Source: Sulfuricurvum sp. (GTDB taxonomy: Bacteria > Campylobacterota > Campylobacteria > Campylobacterales > Sulfurimonadaceae). Taken from it: a stretch of DNA of 64,000 bases. Where the stretch lies: positions 496,001 to 560,000 of the forward strand of contig NZ_JAQUHV010000001.1 in the NCBI RefSeq assembly GCF_028681615.1, read 5' to 3'. A model generated the notes under the pieces. That model was not told where the DNA came from and ran no database searches. It saw only the letters and a list, made by a program, of their open reading frames with translations. Position numbers and translations under genes: made by a program. Shown here piece after piece: positions 1 through 8,309 of this stretch (positions within the stretch are counted from its first letter, which is position 1; each line of letters starts with the position of its first letter).

Positions 1-428
1 AGTAATACGGCTGTCTTTTTTTCTGCCCCTGAGTAATAGTTCAGTTCGCTTGAATAATGGAGCTGCTCATCCTCTACCAACTCTTTTGAAATAGTTGATA
101 ACGGAACATACCCCTCATCGATCAATTTTCCGGTTAACGAACGTGAAGAAGAGACAGCAATACTGTTACCGTCCATTGACAAGGAAAGTACCCCAAATGC
201 GCCGTCGATTGCACATGCTTGATCCAATAGAGTTTGGATAGTTTCCAAACGATTTTGCTGGAGCGATTTTTGGATATCTTCTTCCAGACGAAAAATATTT
301 TGATTTATATTTTCAGAAATATAGTTCAGCGTTCCAATCCGTTCAACATAATAAAAACTGCCCGATAAAGTCCCGATAATCAGAAAAAAACCGATTAGGC
401 TTAAAAAAGCAAACCGTTGTATTTTCAT
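1..428 (-). CDS. N-terminal part of a membrane sensor protein (cut by window edge)
   Basis: The reverse strand from an ATG at 428 is open to the window edge, giving about 142 residues of a longer protein. It begins MKIQRFAFLSLIGFFLIIGT, a strong N-terminal membrane segment. A predicted extracytoplasmic segment follows, with an amphipathic stretch and a small-molecule-sensor-like region. This is how Campylobacterota histidine kinases, diguanylate cyclases and chemoreceptors start, but the output domain lies outside the window, so the class cannot be named. The ATG overlaps the TGA of the upstream binding-protein gene (ATGA), so the two are translationally coupled. That suggests the binding protein delivers the signal to this sensor. 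Confidence 0.7.
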   Translation of the reverse strand, partial: MKIQRFAFLSLIGFFLIIGTLSGSFYYVERIGTLNYISENINQNIFRLEEDIQKSLQQNRLETIQTLLDQACAIDGAFGVLSLSMDGNSIAVSSSRSLTGKLIDEGYVPLSTISKELVEDEQLHYSSELNYYSGAEKKTAVL

Positions 429-1324
429 GGTAACAACCTATCGGTTTTGACATGCTGCGTATTCAGATGGGTAATGATTTCTTTAGGCACTTTTGCATAC
501 ATCCACTTTATCTGCTTCGTACTGGACATAAACTCTTCGTAACTCTGCCCCTCCAAATATCCTTTGATCGTCTCATAATATTCTCTCGGATTGCTATTGA
601 AATGCTCCACCGACAAGGCAAATAGCTCTCGTAAATGGGCAAACTCTTTTGCTCGTCCCAGGACTACCTGTTCATTTACAAAAAGAGCATCAACAACGAA
701 GAAATTTTCCATACTTCGAGTCGATGCGATAGGCTTAAAGCCTTTTTTGATTAACTCTGAAAGATACGGCTCATATGAGATGATTATGATAGGTTTTTTG
801 CCAAATTCTGTCGTAGTAATACTTTTCTGGGAGGCATCCATTTTGCGGAACTTACTGCTATCCAACCCGTACTCAGAAATGAATGCTTCAAAAAAATCAT
901 CTTGCAACGATCCTTGTTCTATATATACATCGACACTCTCTTTAGAAAAACGGATTTCTTCTATCGAGTGGTTTGAGACGATTGCATCCGCGCCGAAAGA
1001 GCGATCGATCAAAAAAACCGGTTTGATAGTATTGGCATGTTTGAAATGCAGTAATTCATATTGGGTTGCGGTAAAACCTTGTGTAAATCCCCGTTCATAC
1101 AGACGGGCATTATCACTCAAATCAACCAGCCAAATGAAACGAAACGGGGTATTCTCCAACCACCCTTTTTCCTGAGCGTATATAAACGGGGTAAATCCAA
1201 CCCACGGATTGGTTGATATTTGAATTTTCGAAGATTCAGTCGAACGGTTCACGTAAAAATATATGATGGCTGCGGCACTCATCAAAAGAACCAAGACAAA
1301 ACCCAATACGCGCACTTTTTTCAC
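425..1324 (-). CDS. Membrane-anchored NMT1/SsuA-like periplasmic substrate-binding protein
   Basis: A protein of about 299 residues with one N-terminal hydrophobic segment (about residues 6-25) and no lipobox, followed by a type 2 periplasmic-binding fold of the NMT1/THI5/SsuA group. Visible family features are the opening motif STNPWVGFTPFIYAQEKGWL and the central FTATQYE segment. No ABC permease or ATPase gene follows. Instead a membrane sensor is coupled by an ATGA overlap, so a sensory role is more likely than transport (inference). The first codon is GTG at 1324, but the AGGAG sequence abuts it. A second in-frame GTG at 1315 has better spacing (8 nt), giving 296 residues. The ligand cannot be told from sequence. 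Confidence 0.75.
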   Translation of the reverse strand: MKKVRVLGFVLVLLMSAAAIIYFYVNRSTESSKIQISTNPWVGFTPFIYAQEKGWLENTPFRFIWLVDLSDNARLYERGFTQGFTATQYELLHFKHANTIKPVFLIDRSFGADAIVSNHSIEEIRFSKESVDVYIEQGSLQDDFFEAFISEYGLDSSKFRKMDASQKSITTTEFGKKPIIIISYEPYLSELIKKGFKPIASTRSMENFFVVDALFVNEQVVLGRAKEFAHLRELFALSVEHFNSNPREYYETIKGYLEGQSYEEFMSSTKQIKWMYAKVPKEIITHLNTQHVKTDRLLP

Positions 1325-1444
1325 TCCTATCTCTTTTCAATATCAACATAAGTAAATAATAATACACTATTTCTTTATAAATGTTCTAAAGCATTTTTTC
1401 ATCTTGCATGAGAAAGAAAAAATTACGTTTCATTCCCTTAATGC

Positions 1445-1450
1445 TACAAT
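1445..1450 (+). promoter_or_regulatory. Candidate -10 box (TACAAT) for the M23 peptidase operon
   Basis: TACAAT follows an AT-rich stretch in the 154-bp divergent spacer. It lies 28 nt before the ATG at 1479, and a GGAG Shine-Dalgarno sits at 1471-1474. No clear -35 box is seen, as is usual for sigma-70 promoters in Campylobacterota. Confidence 0.45.
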
Positions 1451-1478
1451 TGCATTTATCTAGTATTTTTGGAGTCTC

Positions 1479-2306
1479 ATGCGTCTTTTGATCAGTTTAT
1501 TTCTCGGATTTATATCTTTGTGGGGGATAGACGGGTACAACGGTAAAAGTATTATTATTACCCTCCCTTCGCCTGCGGGAGTCGTTTCCATGAATGAACT
1601 GAACGTCAGCGTTTTATCCCATCCACTCGATCCGACCAAAGGGATCGTCTTTCTTCCGATTGATTATTATACGCCTAGCGGTGACATCAATCTTACCTGG
1701 ATTTCCCCGGGAAAAATCACTCCTCTAACGTTAAACGTCCAAAGTGCCCCATATCCTATTGAAACACTTAGCGTTGATCCTGCGCTCGTATCTCCTCCTC
1801 CGGAGGCGTTGGAGAGAATTGCCCGTGAACGTGCGGAAGCGATGGCGATTTACGGGCACTTTACCCCGATACGGTATTGGAACAAACCTTTTATCAAACC
1901 GATCGAGTCGATCATTACCAGTGAGTACGGTTCTGCTCGCACTTATAACGGAAGCCTCAAAAGCTATCACGGCGGAGTCGATTTTAGAGCCAAAACCCCT
2001 ACACCTATTCTGGCCTCAAACGATGGTATCGTTGTCCTTACAGAGGAACGCTATTACTCCGGAGGGACGATTATCATCGATCACGGGGAAGGGCTGTACA
2101 CCTGCTACTTCCATCTCAGCCGATTTGATGTCAACGTGGGTGATTACGTCAAACAAGGACAGCCTATTGCACTGAGCGGTGCTTCCGGCCGTATTACAGG
2201 GCCTCATCTTCATTTTGGGATTATGGTACACGGGATCCAAGCCGATCCTTTGGATTTACTCGCACAAATCGATCAATTATTTCAAACGGCTAAGATATCT
2301 CAATGA
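1479..2306 (+). CDS. M23-family (LytM) peptidoglycan endopeptidase
   Basis: A 275-residue exported zinc metallopeptidase predicted to cut peptidoglycan cross-links in the periplasm. It has a signal peptide (about residues 1-16), an N-terminal beta-rich region, a short helical linker (about 108-125), and a complete LytM domain from about residue 145. The zinc ligands are all present: H164 and D168 in the HxxxD motif, and H245 in HLHFG, with catalytic H212 (YFHLS) and H243. It is therefore expected to be active, unlike degenerate EnvC/NlpD-type activators. A GGAG Shine-Dalgarno precedes the ATG. The stop overlaps the start of the Tsx-like channel gene (ATGA). It could be a cell-shape protease like the Csd proteins of Helicobacter, but the substrate bond is not determined. 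Confidence 0.88.
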   Translation: MRLLISLFLGFISLWGIDGYNGKSIIITLPSPAGVVSMNELNVSVLSHPLDPTKGIVFLPIDYYTPSGDINLTWISPGKITPLTLNVQSAPYPIETLSVDPALVSPPPEALERIARERAEAMAIYGHFTPIRYWNKPFIKPIESIITSEYGSARTYNGSLKSYHGGVDFRAKTPTPILASNDGIVVLTEERYYSGGTIIIDHGEGLYTCYFHLSRFDVNVGDYVKQGQPIALSGASGRITGPHLHFGIMVHGIQADPLDLLAQIDQLFQTAKISQ

Positions 2307-2998
2307 AACGGGCGTTCATCATCAGTGCGCTCCTTACAGCCCAATTAAGTGCCTTTTCGACCACTAACATCCAATATCTCTACGGAAATTTTGAAGGTCC
2401 TACCTTCCTCGATACCCAAAGCGGAAACAAGCAGACAGTAACCATAGAGCATTATCGGACATTTGAGTATGGGGATTTGTTTACTTTCGCCGATTACGTA
2501 CACGCCCCGAAAGGGCTCCGTTTTACCGATAAAAAGAATGATCTCTACGGTGAATTTTCCCCCCGCTTAAGCCTCAATAAAATTGCGGATATTGCACCTT
2601 CCGAGGGGCTTGTAAAAGAGTGGTATACCGCATTTCAGTACAACGGTTCCAGTACCTATCATGCATGGCTTTACGGAATCGGGAGCGACTTAAACATTCC
2701 GGGGTTCAGCGTATTTGGACTCAATCTCTACCGAAAGATCCAAGATGTGGGAATCGATACCTATCAGCTCTCGGCAAACTACTATGTTCCTTTGGGTGAA
2801 CGTTGGCATTTTGAAGGATTTTCCGACTGGACGACACGAGATTTTTTAAGCCAAAACCAGCTGTTGTTTGATCTTGCGCCGAACATTGGAATATCAAAAG
2901 GGAAATTAGAAATCGGAACGGAGTGGCATTACTACCATGAAAACAGTTATCATAGCGATAACGATGTCTTTCAGGCAATGATTAAATATGTGTGGTAA
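2303..2998 (+). CDS. Tsx/OmpK-like nucleoside-specific outer membrane channel
   Basis: A 231-residue protein with a cleavable signal peptide (about residues 1-18, ending near SAFS). The rest is alternating beta-strand sequence ending in YVW, as expected for an outer membrane barrel. The N-terminal NIQYLYGN segment, the TIEHYRTFEYGDLFTFADY stretch and the length fit the Channel_Tsx (OmpK) family, whose characterised members pass nucleosides. It overlaps the M23 gene by 4 nt. The 3-prime end is one base from the convergent 31-codon gene, with no terminator visible between. Nucleoside uptake would fit the nearby nucleoside phosphorylase, but that link is inference. Confidence 0.8.
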   Translation: MKRAFIISALLTAQLSAFSTTNIQYLYGNFEGPTFLDTQSGNKQTVTIEHYRTFEYGDLFTFADYVHAPKGLRFTDKKNDLYGEFSPRLSLNKIADIAPSEGLVKEWYTAFQYNGSSTYHAWLYGIGSDLNIPGFSVFGLNLYRKIQDVGIDTYQLSANYYVPLGERWHFEGFSDWTTRDFLSQNQLLFDLAPNIGISKGKLEIGTEWHYYHENSYHSDNDVFQAMIKYVW

Positions 2999-2999
2999 A

Positions 3000-3095
3000 T
3001 TAGTCTTTTTTCATTGCGGCCCATACAAAACCGCCTAAACCGACACCGACAACGAGCACTAAAAACACGATTTGAATCCAGTCCATTCCGGTCAT
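3000..3095 (-). CDS. 31-residue single-pass membrane protein coupled to rlmN
   Basis: A 32-codon frame starts at an ATG overlapping the rlmN stop (ATGA at 3092-3095). A purine-rich ribosome site (GGAAG) lies just upstream, inside the last codons of rlmN. The product has a short polar start, one hydrophobic helix (about residues 7-27, beginning [17 protein letters not shown]) and a basic end (MKKD). Such a composition with a coupled start is unlikely by chance. It is too short for a family assignment. A role as a small membrane peptide is all that can be said, and its co-transcription with rlmN may be incidental. Confidence 0.6.
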   Translation of the reverse strand: MTGMDWIQIVFLVLVVGVGLGGFVWAAMKKD

Positions 3096-4165
3096 ATCAC
3101 TTCCTTCAATTCTTTTTCTTTGAGCTGTCCGCATGCCGCACTGATATCCAGACCTTTGGAATCGCGAATGGTACAAAGTACCCCGTGTTTGATCAGATAC
3201 TCTTGAAACGCCACCATATCGGCACGGGTCGGACGCTGATAATCAGACCCCTCATACGGGTTAAAATAGATCAGATTCACTTTGGCTTTGATGCCGTGTA
3301 ACAGTTTGACCAGTTTTTTTGCCGATCCAAGATCGTCATTTTTATTTTTGATAACCAAATATTCAAACATTACCCGTTTACGGGTATCGATCGGAAACCG
3401 TTTTACCGCATCAATGATGGAGGCGATATTATACGCTTTATTCATCGGTATCAATTCACTGCGCAGCTCATCATCAACCGCATGAAGCGAAATAGCGATG
3501 TGAACGCCCAAATCCATCGCACCGAGCTTATCGATTTTCGTACTCAACCCGCTTGTGGAAACCGTTTGCCGTTTCCCCGAAATCGATAATCCCTCTTCGT
3601 CTTTGAGAATAGTAATGGCTTTGGCCAGATTCTCGAGATTATCGAGCGGTTCCCCCATCCCCATATAGACGATGTTGAGACGGCGGTGTGCGGCGAGGTT
3701 GTTGTCCATTTTGACTGCCAGCACCTGCGCTACGATTTCCCCCGCACTCAGATCACGGGTAAATCCCCCTTTTGCCGTCAAACAGAATGAACACCCCACT
3801 TTACACCCGACCTGCGTCGAAACACAGACGGTATATCGTGCTTCGTGTTCGATATTTCCTTCTTCGTCGATGCTCTCGTCCTTCATCTTGAGCCATACCG
3901 TCTCGACGGTCTTACCGTCACTCAGTTCGAAAAGATATTTGATCGTCCCATCGGTGGAACACTCTTTACGAGCAATTTTGAGGGGCATAATTTCATATTG
4001 GTTTGCCAGCTCTTCGCGCATCGCTTTGGGGAGATTCGCCATCGACTCAAAACTCGTCGCATACTGATGATAGATCCAGCCCCAAATCTGTTTGGCACGA
4101 AAGGAAGGTTTCACCACGCTAGCGAGTTCAGCTTTGGTGTAATCCAAAATACATAATTTAGGCAC
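3092..4165 (-). CDS. rlmN: Dual-specificity 23S rRNA/tRNA adenine C2-methyltransferase RlmN
   Basis: A 357-residue radical-SAM enzyme that methylates C2 of A2503 in 23S rRNA and, in characterised homologues, A37 of some tRNAs. The radical-SAM cluster motif CxxxCxxC is C121, C125 and C128. The two mechanistic cysteines appear as C114 (in the [11 protein letters not shown] motif) and C345 (near the C-terminus, in AACGQL). The SAM-binding MGMGEPL motif is intact and the length is typical. The start at 4165 overlaps the end of the nucleoside phosphorylase gene by 8 nt. The stop is coupled to the 31-codon membrane peptide. Housekeeping gene, high confidence. Confidence 0.95.
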   Translation of the reverse strand: MPKLCILDYTKAELASVVKPSFRAKQIWGWIYHQYATSFESMANLPKAMREELANQYEIMPLKIARKECSTDGTIKYLFELSDGKTVETVWLKMKDESIDEEGNIEHEARYTVCVSTQVGCKVGCSFCLTAKGGFTRDLSAGEIVAQVLAVKMDNNLAAHRRLNIVYMGMGEPLDNLENLAKAITILKDEEGLSISGKRQTVSTSGLSTKIDKLGAMDLGVHIAISLHAVDDELRSELIPMNKAYNIASIIDAVKRFPIDTRKRVMFEYLVIKNKNDDLGSAKKLVKLLHGIKAKVNLIYFNPYEGSDYQRPTRADMVAFQEYLIKHGVLCTIRDSKGLDISAACGQLKEKELKEVI

Positions 4166-4694
4166 GAATCATCCCTTTGTTTACCAGATGTTCACGAAGC
4201 AATACTTTTGCAAACCCATGGTTAGCGATAAAGTCACGATGGGCATTCGCGTCACAATAATTCGTAACACAAAAAACGCCTCCCGCCGGAATACCAAAGA
4301 CTTGTGCTACACGCATAACACTAAAAAACTCCATGTTTTCGAGTCCCATACCAAGTGCTCTCATTTTTACCATAGCATTTTCGCTGGTAGTAATGTAATT
4401 CGAGGAGTTGACGATAACATCCTTGATCTGCTCCGTTTGTGCCGATACGACATTGTCGATCGGAGTATAGGCACTTTTATCTAAAAACCCTAACTCGATG
4501 TTAGCCGCTGTTTTAGACTCGATAATCTCATGGATTTTGTGTTCGCCATAACTTCCGGCACTTCCAACAAAAAGGATAAATTCGGGTTTATGAACCAAAC
4601 AGTGACGAGTCAAATTGATCGCACTGTCAATCAAACCTACACCGATAGGGATAGCAAAATCAAACGTCTCGTTATTACCGGCACAGAGAATCAT
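4158..4694 (-). CDS. Nucleoside phosphorylase superfamily protein (PNP_UDP_1 fold)
   Basis: A 178-residue protein from the ATG at 4694. A GTG one codon upstream is possible, but AAGG sits 6 nt before the ATG. Family features include the glycine-rich core [10 protein letters not shown], the GLENMEFF segment typical of the nucleoside-binding strand, and [13 protein letters not shown] near the C-terminus with the conserved Asn/Asp region. Relatives include purine nucleoside phosphorylases and MTA/SAH nucleosidases. At under 180 residues it is shorter than the usual 230, so the substrate is left open. Its first 20 nt lie inside mcrC, so it reads as the first housekeeping gene after the defence cassette. 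It overlaps rlmN by 8 nt. Confidence 0.75.
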   Translation of the reverse strand: MILCAGNNETFDFAIPIGVGLIDSAINLTRHCLVHKPEFILFVGSAGSYGEHKIHEIIESKTAANIELGFLDKSAYTPIDNVVSAQTEQIKDVIVNSSNYITTSENAMVKMRALGMGLENMEFFSVMRVAQVFGIPAGGVFCVTNYCDANAHRDFIANHGFAKVLLREHLVNKGMIRA

Positions 4695-5916
4695 CACACA
4701 CCTTATTGTTAATTAAATCGAAGAATACTACTTTTAGATTTAGACCTTGATTTGATTTACAAGTTGATTCTTTGAAATAGTGAAAATGGGTTCCTTGCAC
4801 TTCTTTACTTTTTGGATAAATCAAATACATATCTTTGCATTCCTCGTATTTTGTGCCGTATGCGTAAAGCTGATACATATCACTTTGCGTGACACCATTG
4901 TTTGTTTTCTCTTCGTCTAAAATTTTCCATTTGGTATCGGCAATGATCATCTGCCCATTGTGATGAATAACGATATCGGGTTTGAGTCTAAATTTCCCCG
5001 AACCGTTTTCATACGCCAAATGGTGTGTTTTATCCTGAGTAGTGATATGCTCATACTGTCGGCGCAAATATGCCGCTACATAGCTTTCAAATAGTAAATT
5101 CATATCAAACAAAAGTGCGAACGAAAGATCATCTCCTTTGTAAGGGCTAAAGCTGTTATTCTCCAAAAATGTTTTGCACCAAATCAAGACTTGCTCATAA
5201 TCTCTCATCTGTCGATTGAGTTTTACTTTAGAGAAATCTATTTCAAAATCCACCGACGGTGAAATCGAATCGAATACAAACAAAAATTCTCGAATTCGTT
5301 GCTGATTACGGTTAGAGGAAGAGCGTTTATAAAGATATTGCAACGAGGTTTTGATCAGCCTATTTTCAATACGATCACTGCTAAACTCTGCATACTCGAC
5401 AAAAAAACGCTCTTTATGAATAAAGTTATATTTGATATGCTCTCCCATTTTGAGCTTCCCTTTGAGAAAAGAGAGATTCTCTTCGCGGGCAATGTAATCG
5501 CTTTTGATTCCACGCTGAACGATTTTGGCAAGCTCATCCAAAAACATCGTAATAAATATCTCAAACAAAGGCATTTTAGCACTCTGCAAATGTGCCGAAT
5601 TAAAACTTTTAAAAGGGGAGTTTCGGACCGTCCGAAGCATTTTAAACAAAATCTCTTTTGCTTGTTTCGGATCGTCGTTTTGAGCGATTTTAGGGAGAAT
5701 TTCGATGGTCGTGCCGTCTTTGGTTTGGATCACTCCCACAAAATTTTGTGCTTGCAATACTTTGCCAAAACCTTTTTTGGTAGTAAGTTTGAAATATTCA
5801 ACGGTCGGTTCGTTTTCGAGCACGAATTTTTCAATCGCTTCAAAATTTTGACGTGTGATAAAATGAGGTCTTTGCTCATCTTTACACTGTAAAAATTCGT
5901 ACTCTTTGATAATCAT
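4675..5916 (-). CDS. mcrC: McrC-family nuclease subunit of a McrBC type IV restriction system
   Basis: A 413-residue protein. McrC partners with the McrB GTPase; McrC carries the nuclease and stimulates GTP hydrolysis, cutting modified foreign DNA. The N-terminal two thirds contain the McrC_2-type region (LPKIAQ near residue 75, DRIENRLIKTSLQYL near 181-195). The PD-(D/E)xK nuclease core lies at about residues 312-331: D314, D327 and K329, in RLKPDIVIHH and MIIADTKWK. All catalytic positions are present. The start overlaps mcrB by 4 nt (ATGA). The last codons, encoding VCDDSLCR, overlap the start of the following nucleoside phosphorylase gene. Probably active. Confidence 0.9.
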   Translation of the reverse strand: MIIKEYEFLQCKDEQRPHFITRQNFEAIEKFVLENEPTVEYFKLTTKKGFGKVLQAQNFVGVIQTKDGTTIEILPKIAQNDDPKQAKEILFKMLRTVRNSPFKSFNSAHLQSAKMPLFEIFITMFLDELAKIVQRGIKSDYIAREENLSFLKGKLKMGEHIKYNFIHKERFFVEYAEFSSDRIENRLIKTSLQYLYKRSSSNRNQQRIREFLFVFDSISPSVDFEIDFSKVKLNRQMRDYEQVLIWCKTFLENNSFSPYKGDDLSFALLFDMNLLFESYVAAYLRRQYEHITTQDKTHHLAYENGSGKFRLKPDIVIHHNGQMIIADTKWKILDEEKTNNGVTQSDMYQLYAYGTKYEECKDMYLIYPKSKEVQGTHFHYFKESTCKSNQGLNLKVVFFDLINNKVCDDSLCR

Positions 5917-7532
5917 GATTGCAGTTTTGTGTAATCAAAACTCTCTTTGATCGAATAGATGAATTTTTCATCTTCGAGATAGTCATCGGGTTTATAATCA
6001 AAAATATCCGATTTTACTTCTCTTTTTTCGATAAAGCCATCACCCAATACCATTAAAATCTTTTCCCAATCGTCGTAAAAATATTCCTGCAAAAGAGGGA
6101 AAATTTTGTTACGCATCACATCGTCTAAATCTGCTTTGCTTTTAACGTCGATAAAATAGGCATGCCCAATCGTGTGATCCCGATCATAGAGATATTCGAC
6201 ACGCTGATTAATTGTTGAGAGAATTTTTTTGAGATCAATCCCCTCAATCATTTTGTCATTTAGCGTTTCCAAATCGGGCATCATCTCTTCAAAATGAAAC
6301 CGTCGGCGTAACGCCGTATCCATGAGCGCAATACTACGATCTGCCGTGTTCATAGTTCCCATGATATAGAGGTTTTGAGGAACACCAAACTCTTCATTAC
6401 TATAAGGGAGTTGGAGCTTGATCGCTTCATCTGCACCGATACGCTTACTCGGTTCAATCAAAGTAATAAGTTCTCCGAAGATTTTAGAAATATTACCGCG
6501 ATTAATTTCGTCGATAATAAGAATGTAGTTTCGTTTTTCTTGATCAAGATTGAACAAATTATTTTCTACAGAAATCTCTTTCCAATCGGTATAACCGTTT
6601 GATTGTCTTCCGAGAATCACCGAAGATGCTGCACTCATACTTTGGAAAATATAATCCTCTTCCATAATATAAAACTCTGCTTCTTCTTTTAGTTTGGCAT
6701 GTTCTAAAAGTTTGTTTTTCAGTGCAACATAGTTGTAATTTTCAAATGATGCGGCTTGACCTTTACGGATTTTTGAGCCTTTTAATACTCTGTAGGTGTT
6801 AGCATCTTCTTCGATCATTTCAGCTTGGATATTCAATGTTTTAGCATGAAGGAAAAATTTTCTTTTACTTGAAATGGGATTACTGCTTTTGGTGTAATTT
6901 TCCAATGATGTTTTAGACATTCTTTTAAAAATTCCATCTTTAACAGCGTAAATCATCTCTTCGCCGTCTTCATTTCCCTCTTCTCCGACGGGTATAGCTC
7001 TGATTCCTTCGACAAACTCTTCATACCCGTAGCTTTGATGAAATGTGACAAACTCTATTTGTCCCGATTTGCGGTACTCCTCAAATTTGGCTTTTGCCTC
7101 TTTTCGCTCACTTGGAACATTTCCATCGATAATTGCTAACGCTTTGTTAATTGTGTTATAGGTTTTTCCTGTGCCGGGAGGACCATAGAGAATTTGATTT
7201 AGAGAAAAAACAGTTTTCTGTTGATTTTTTTGTTGTAAAAATTCAATATATTTCTTGATTGCAGCACTTGGTTGTCTGTTATAAGTCTGTTCATTAAATT
7301 CAAAAAGATCACCATTACGAAGAAGTCGATGATATAGAGTACTCAACCAATCAATATCTGTAGTCTGAAAAATTGATACAAATGAATCACCTTTCTCACC
7401 TAACTCTCTTAATTTATTAGGTAATAAATTATTCATTGATGATCTAATATAGTCATCTATAGAAGATTTATTTTTGACTGTAGTAGCGGCCCATTCTCTA
7501 AATTTTTTTTGTAATTCTTCCTGATTAGTCAC
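5913..7532 (-). CDS. mcrB: McrB-family AAA+ GTPase with an inserted DUF4357-like domain
   Basis: A 539-residue motor subunit of the McrBC system, with a GTG start at 7532 behind GGTGG. Residues 1-110 are an unassigned helical N-terminal region, which in this family usually recognises the DNA modification. Walker A is GPPGTGKT (117-124), FHQSYGYEEFVEGI follows (165-178), Walker B is ILIIDE (337-342), and the McrB signature MNTADRS is at 394-400, with the RRRFHFEEM finger at 409-417. Between the switch region and Walker B, residues about 224-320 match the DUF4357 pattern (VLKGS, then SMSAASSVILGRQSNGYTDW). This places an accessory domain inside the motor domain. It is preceded by the HepT/MntA genes in the same direction. 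Confidence 0.9.
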   Translation of the reverse strand: MTNQEELQKKFREWAATTVKNKSSIDDYIRSSMNNLLPNKLRELGEKGDSFVSIFQTTDIDWLSTLYHRLLRNGDLFEFNEQTYNRQPSAAIKKYIEFLQQKNQQKTVFSLNQILYGPPGTGKTYNTINKALAIIDGNVPSERKEAKAKFEEYRKSGQIEFVTFHQSYGYEEFVEGIRAIPVGEEGNEDGEEMIYAVKDGIFKRMSKTSLENYTKSSNPISSKRKFFLHAKTLNIQAEMIEEDANTYRVLKGSKIRKGQAASFENYNYVALKNKLLEHAKLKEEAEFYIMEEDYIFQSMSAASSVILGRQSNGYTDWKEISVENNLFNLDQEKRNYILIIDEINRGNISKIFGELITLIEPSKRIGADEAIKLQLPYSNEEFGVPQNLYIMGTMNTADRSIALMDTALRRRFHFEEMMPDLETLNDKMIEGIDLKKILSTINQRVEYLYDRDHTIGHAYFIDVKSKADLDDVMRNKIFPLLQEYFYDDWEKILMVLGDGFIEKREVKSDIFDYKPDDYLEDEKFIYSIKESFDYTKLQS

Positions 7533-7569
7533 TATTCACCACCATTTTGTCAAGTCATAATACTAAATA

Positions 7570-7962
7570 TTAAGATTCTGATTGTTGATATGTTTCATCC
7601 AATATCGTCATCGTCACACTTAACAATCCATCAATCTCATTCGCACAAATCTCGAAAATCGTTTCAGCATCGAGGTCAAAATAGTGATGGGACAAAATAT
7701 CTCGTATCCCTTTGACCTGTTTCCACGGAATTTCTGGGTATTTTTCCAAAAGCTGGTAATCGGTGAGCTTATCGACGTTTTTAAAACCCTCCCCGATAGC
7801 AATGAGACGCATCGAGATGCTGTCGAGTTTTTCAAGTCCATGTTCATCTTTTAGAAAATCATCCGCCGTTTGGATGCTTTTAAATCGTTGTTGGATGAGT
7901 TTTAACGAGGTGATAATATCTTCGAGGGTAGAACGGAGGATCAAAAGTCGATCATTGTGCAT
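7570..7962 (-). CDS. HepT-like HEPN ribonuclease toxin
   Basis: A 130-residue helical HEPN/DUF86 protein. In characterised MntA-HepT pairs the toxin is an RNase whose active motif is RX4HXY. Here R87, H92 and Y94 in RDILSHHY match exactly, and Y94 is the residue that the partner nucleotidyltransferase AMPylates in known systems. The start lies inside the last codons of the antitoxin gene (11-nt overlap), the standard antitoxin-first order. It ends 37 nt before mcrB, so the pair and McrBC are probably one transcript. Motif-complete and likely functional; confidence is high for the family and moderate for toxicity. Confidence 0.88.
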   Translation of the reverse strand: MHNDRLLILRSTLEDIITSLKLIQQRFKSIQTADDFLKDEHGLEKLDSISMRLIAIGEGFKNVDKLTDYQLLEKYPEIPWKQVKGIRDILSHHYFDLDAETIFEICANEIDGLLSVTMTILDETYQQSES

Positions 7963-8254
7963 AAATCACATCTCGCTTGATCATCTCTAAAAAGAGAGGT
8001 TTCATGTGTTTGTGTTCACGGACAATGTCCACTTTTTTGTGCAGATCATTTTCAATCTGCTCTTTGATCGCGACCATATCGAACAATGAGGGCTTCATTT
8101 TGACAAAAATATCGATGTCACTGTTCTCTTTGGCTTCGTCACGTGCGTAACTTCCAAACAGTCCGATTTGTTCGACATTATATTTGGTTTTGAACTCTTG
8201 AAAATGTTGTAAAAGGTAGTCTAAAATATCTGACTTTTTAATGTTTGTCGTCAT
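7952..8254 (-). CDS. MntA-like nucleotidyltransferase antitoxin
   Basis: A 100-residue minimal nucleotidyltransferase. The GSxAR motif is GSYAR (34-38), followed by the metal-binding pair D46 and D48 in SDIDIF. These features define the MntA/MNT family, which neutralises HepT by transferring AMP onto its active-site tyrosine. A very strong Shine-Dalgarno (AAGGAGG) sits 6 nt before the ATG, and a TATAAT box lies at 8291-8296, so this is the first gene of the MntA-HepT-McrB-McrC run. Strong translation of the antitoxin followed by an overlapping toxin start fits the usual dosage logic. Confidence 0.88.
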   Translation of the reverse strand: MTTNIKKSDILDYLLQHFQEFKTKYNVEQIGLFGSYARDEAKENSDIDIFVKMKPSLFDMVAIKEQIENDLHKKVDIVREHKHMKPLFLEMIKRDVIYAQ

Positions 8255-8290
8255 AATATCCTCCTTTTTCCCATAACTTTTATTAGCTCA

Positions 8291-8296
8291 ATTATA
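8291..8296 (-). promoter_or_regulatory. -10 box (TATAAT) for the MntA-HepT-McrBC run
   Basis: On the minus strand the sequence GTTATAATTGAG lies in the 55-bp gap after hisF, about 35 nt before the mntA ATG. It is the only good -10 match in the gap and would make the defence genes independent of hisF. Confidence 0.55.
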
Positions 8297-8309
8297 ACAC
8301 ATTGAAAAC

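Noticed and set aside
591-1175. Long open frame opposite the binding-protein gene
   Set aside because: It has no signal, domain or ribosome site and lies wholly antisense to a protein with clear family features; many similar antisense frames occur opposite recA, eno, thrS and tamB.
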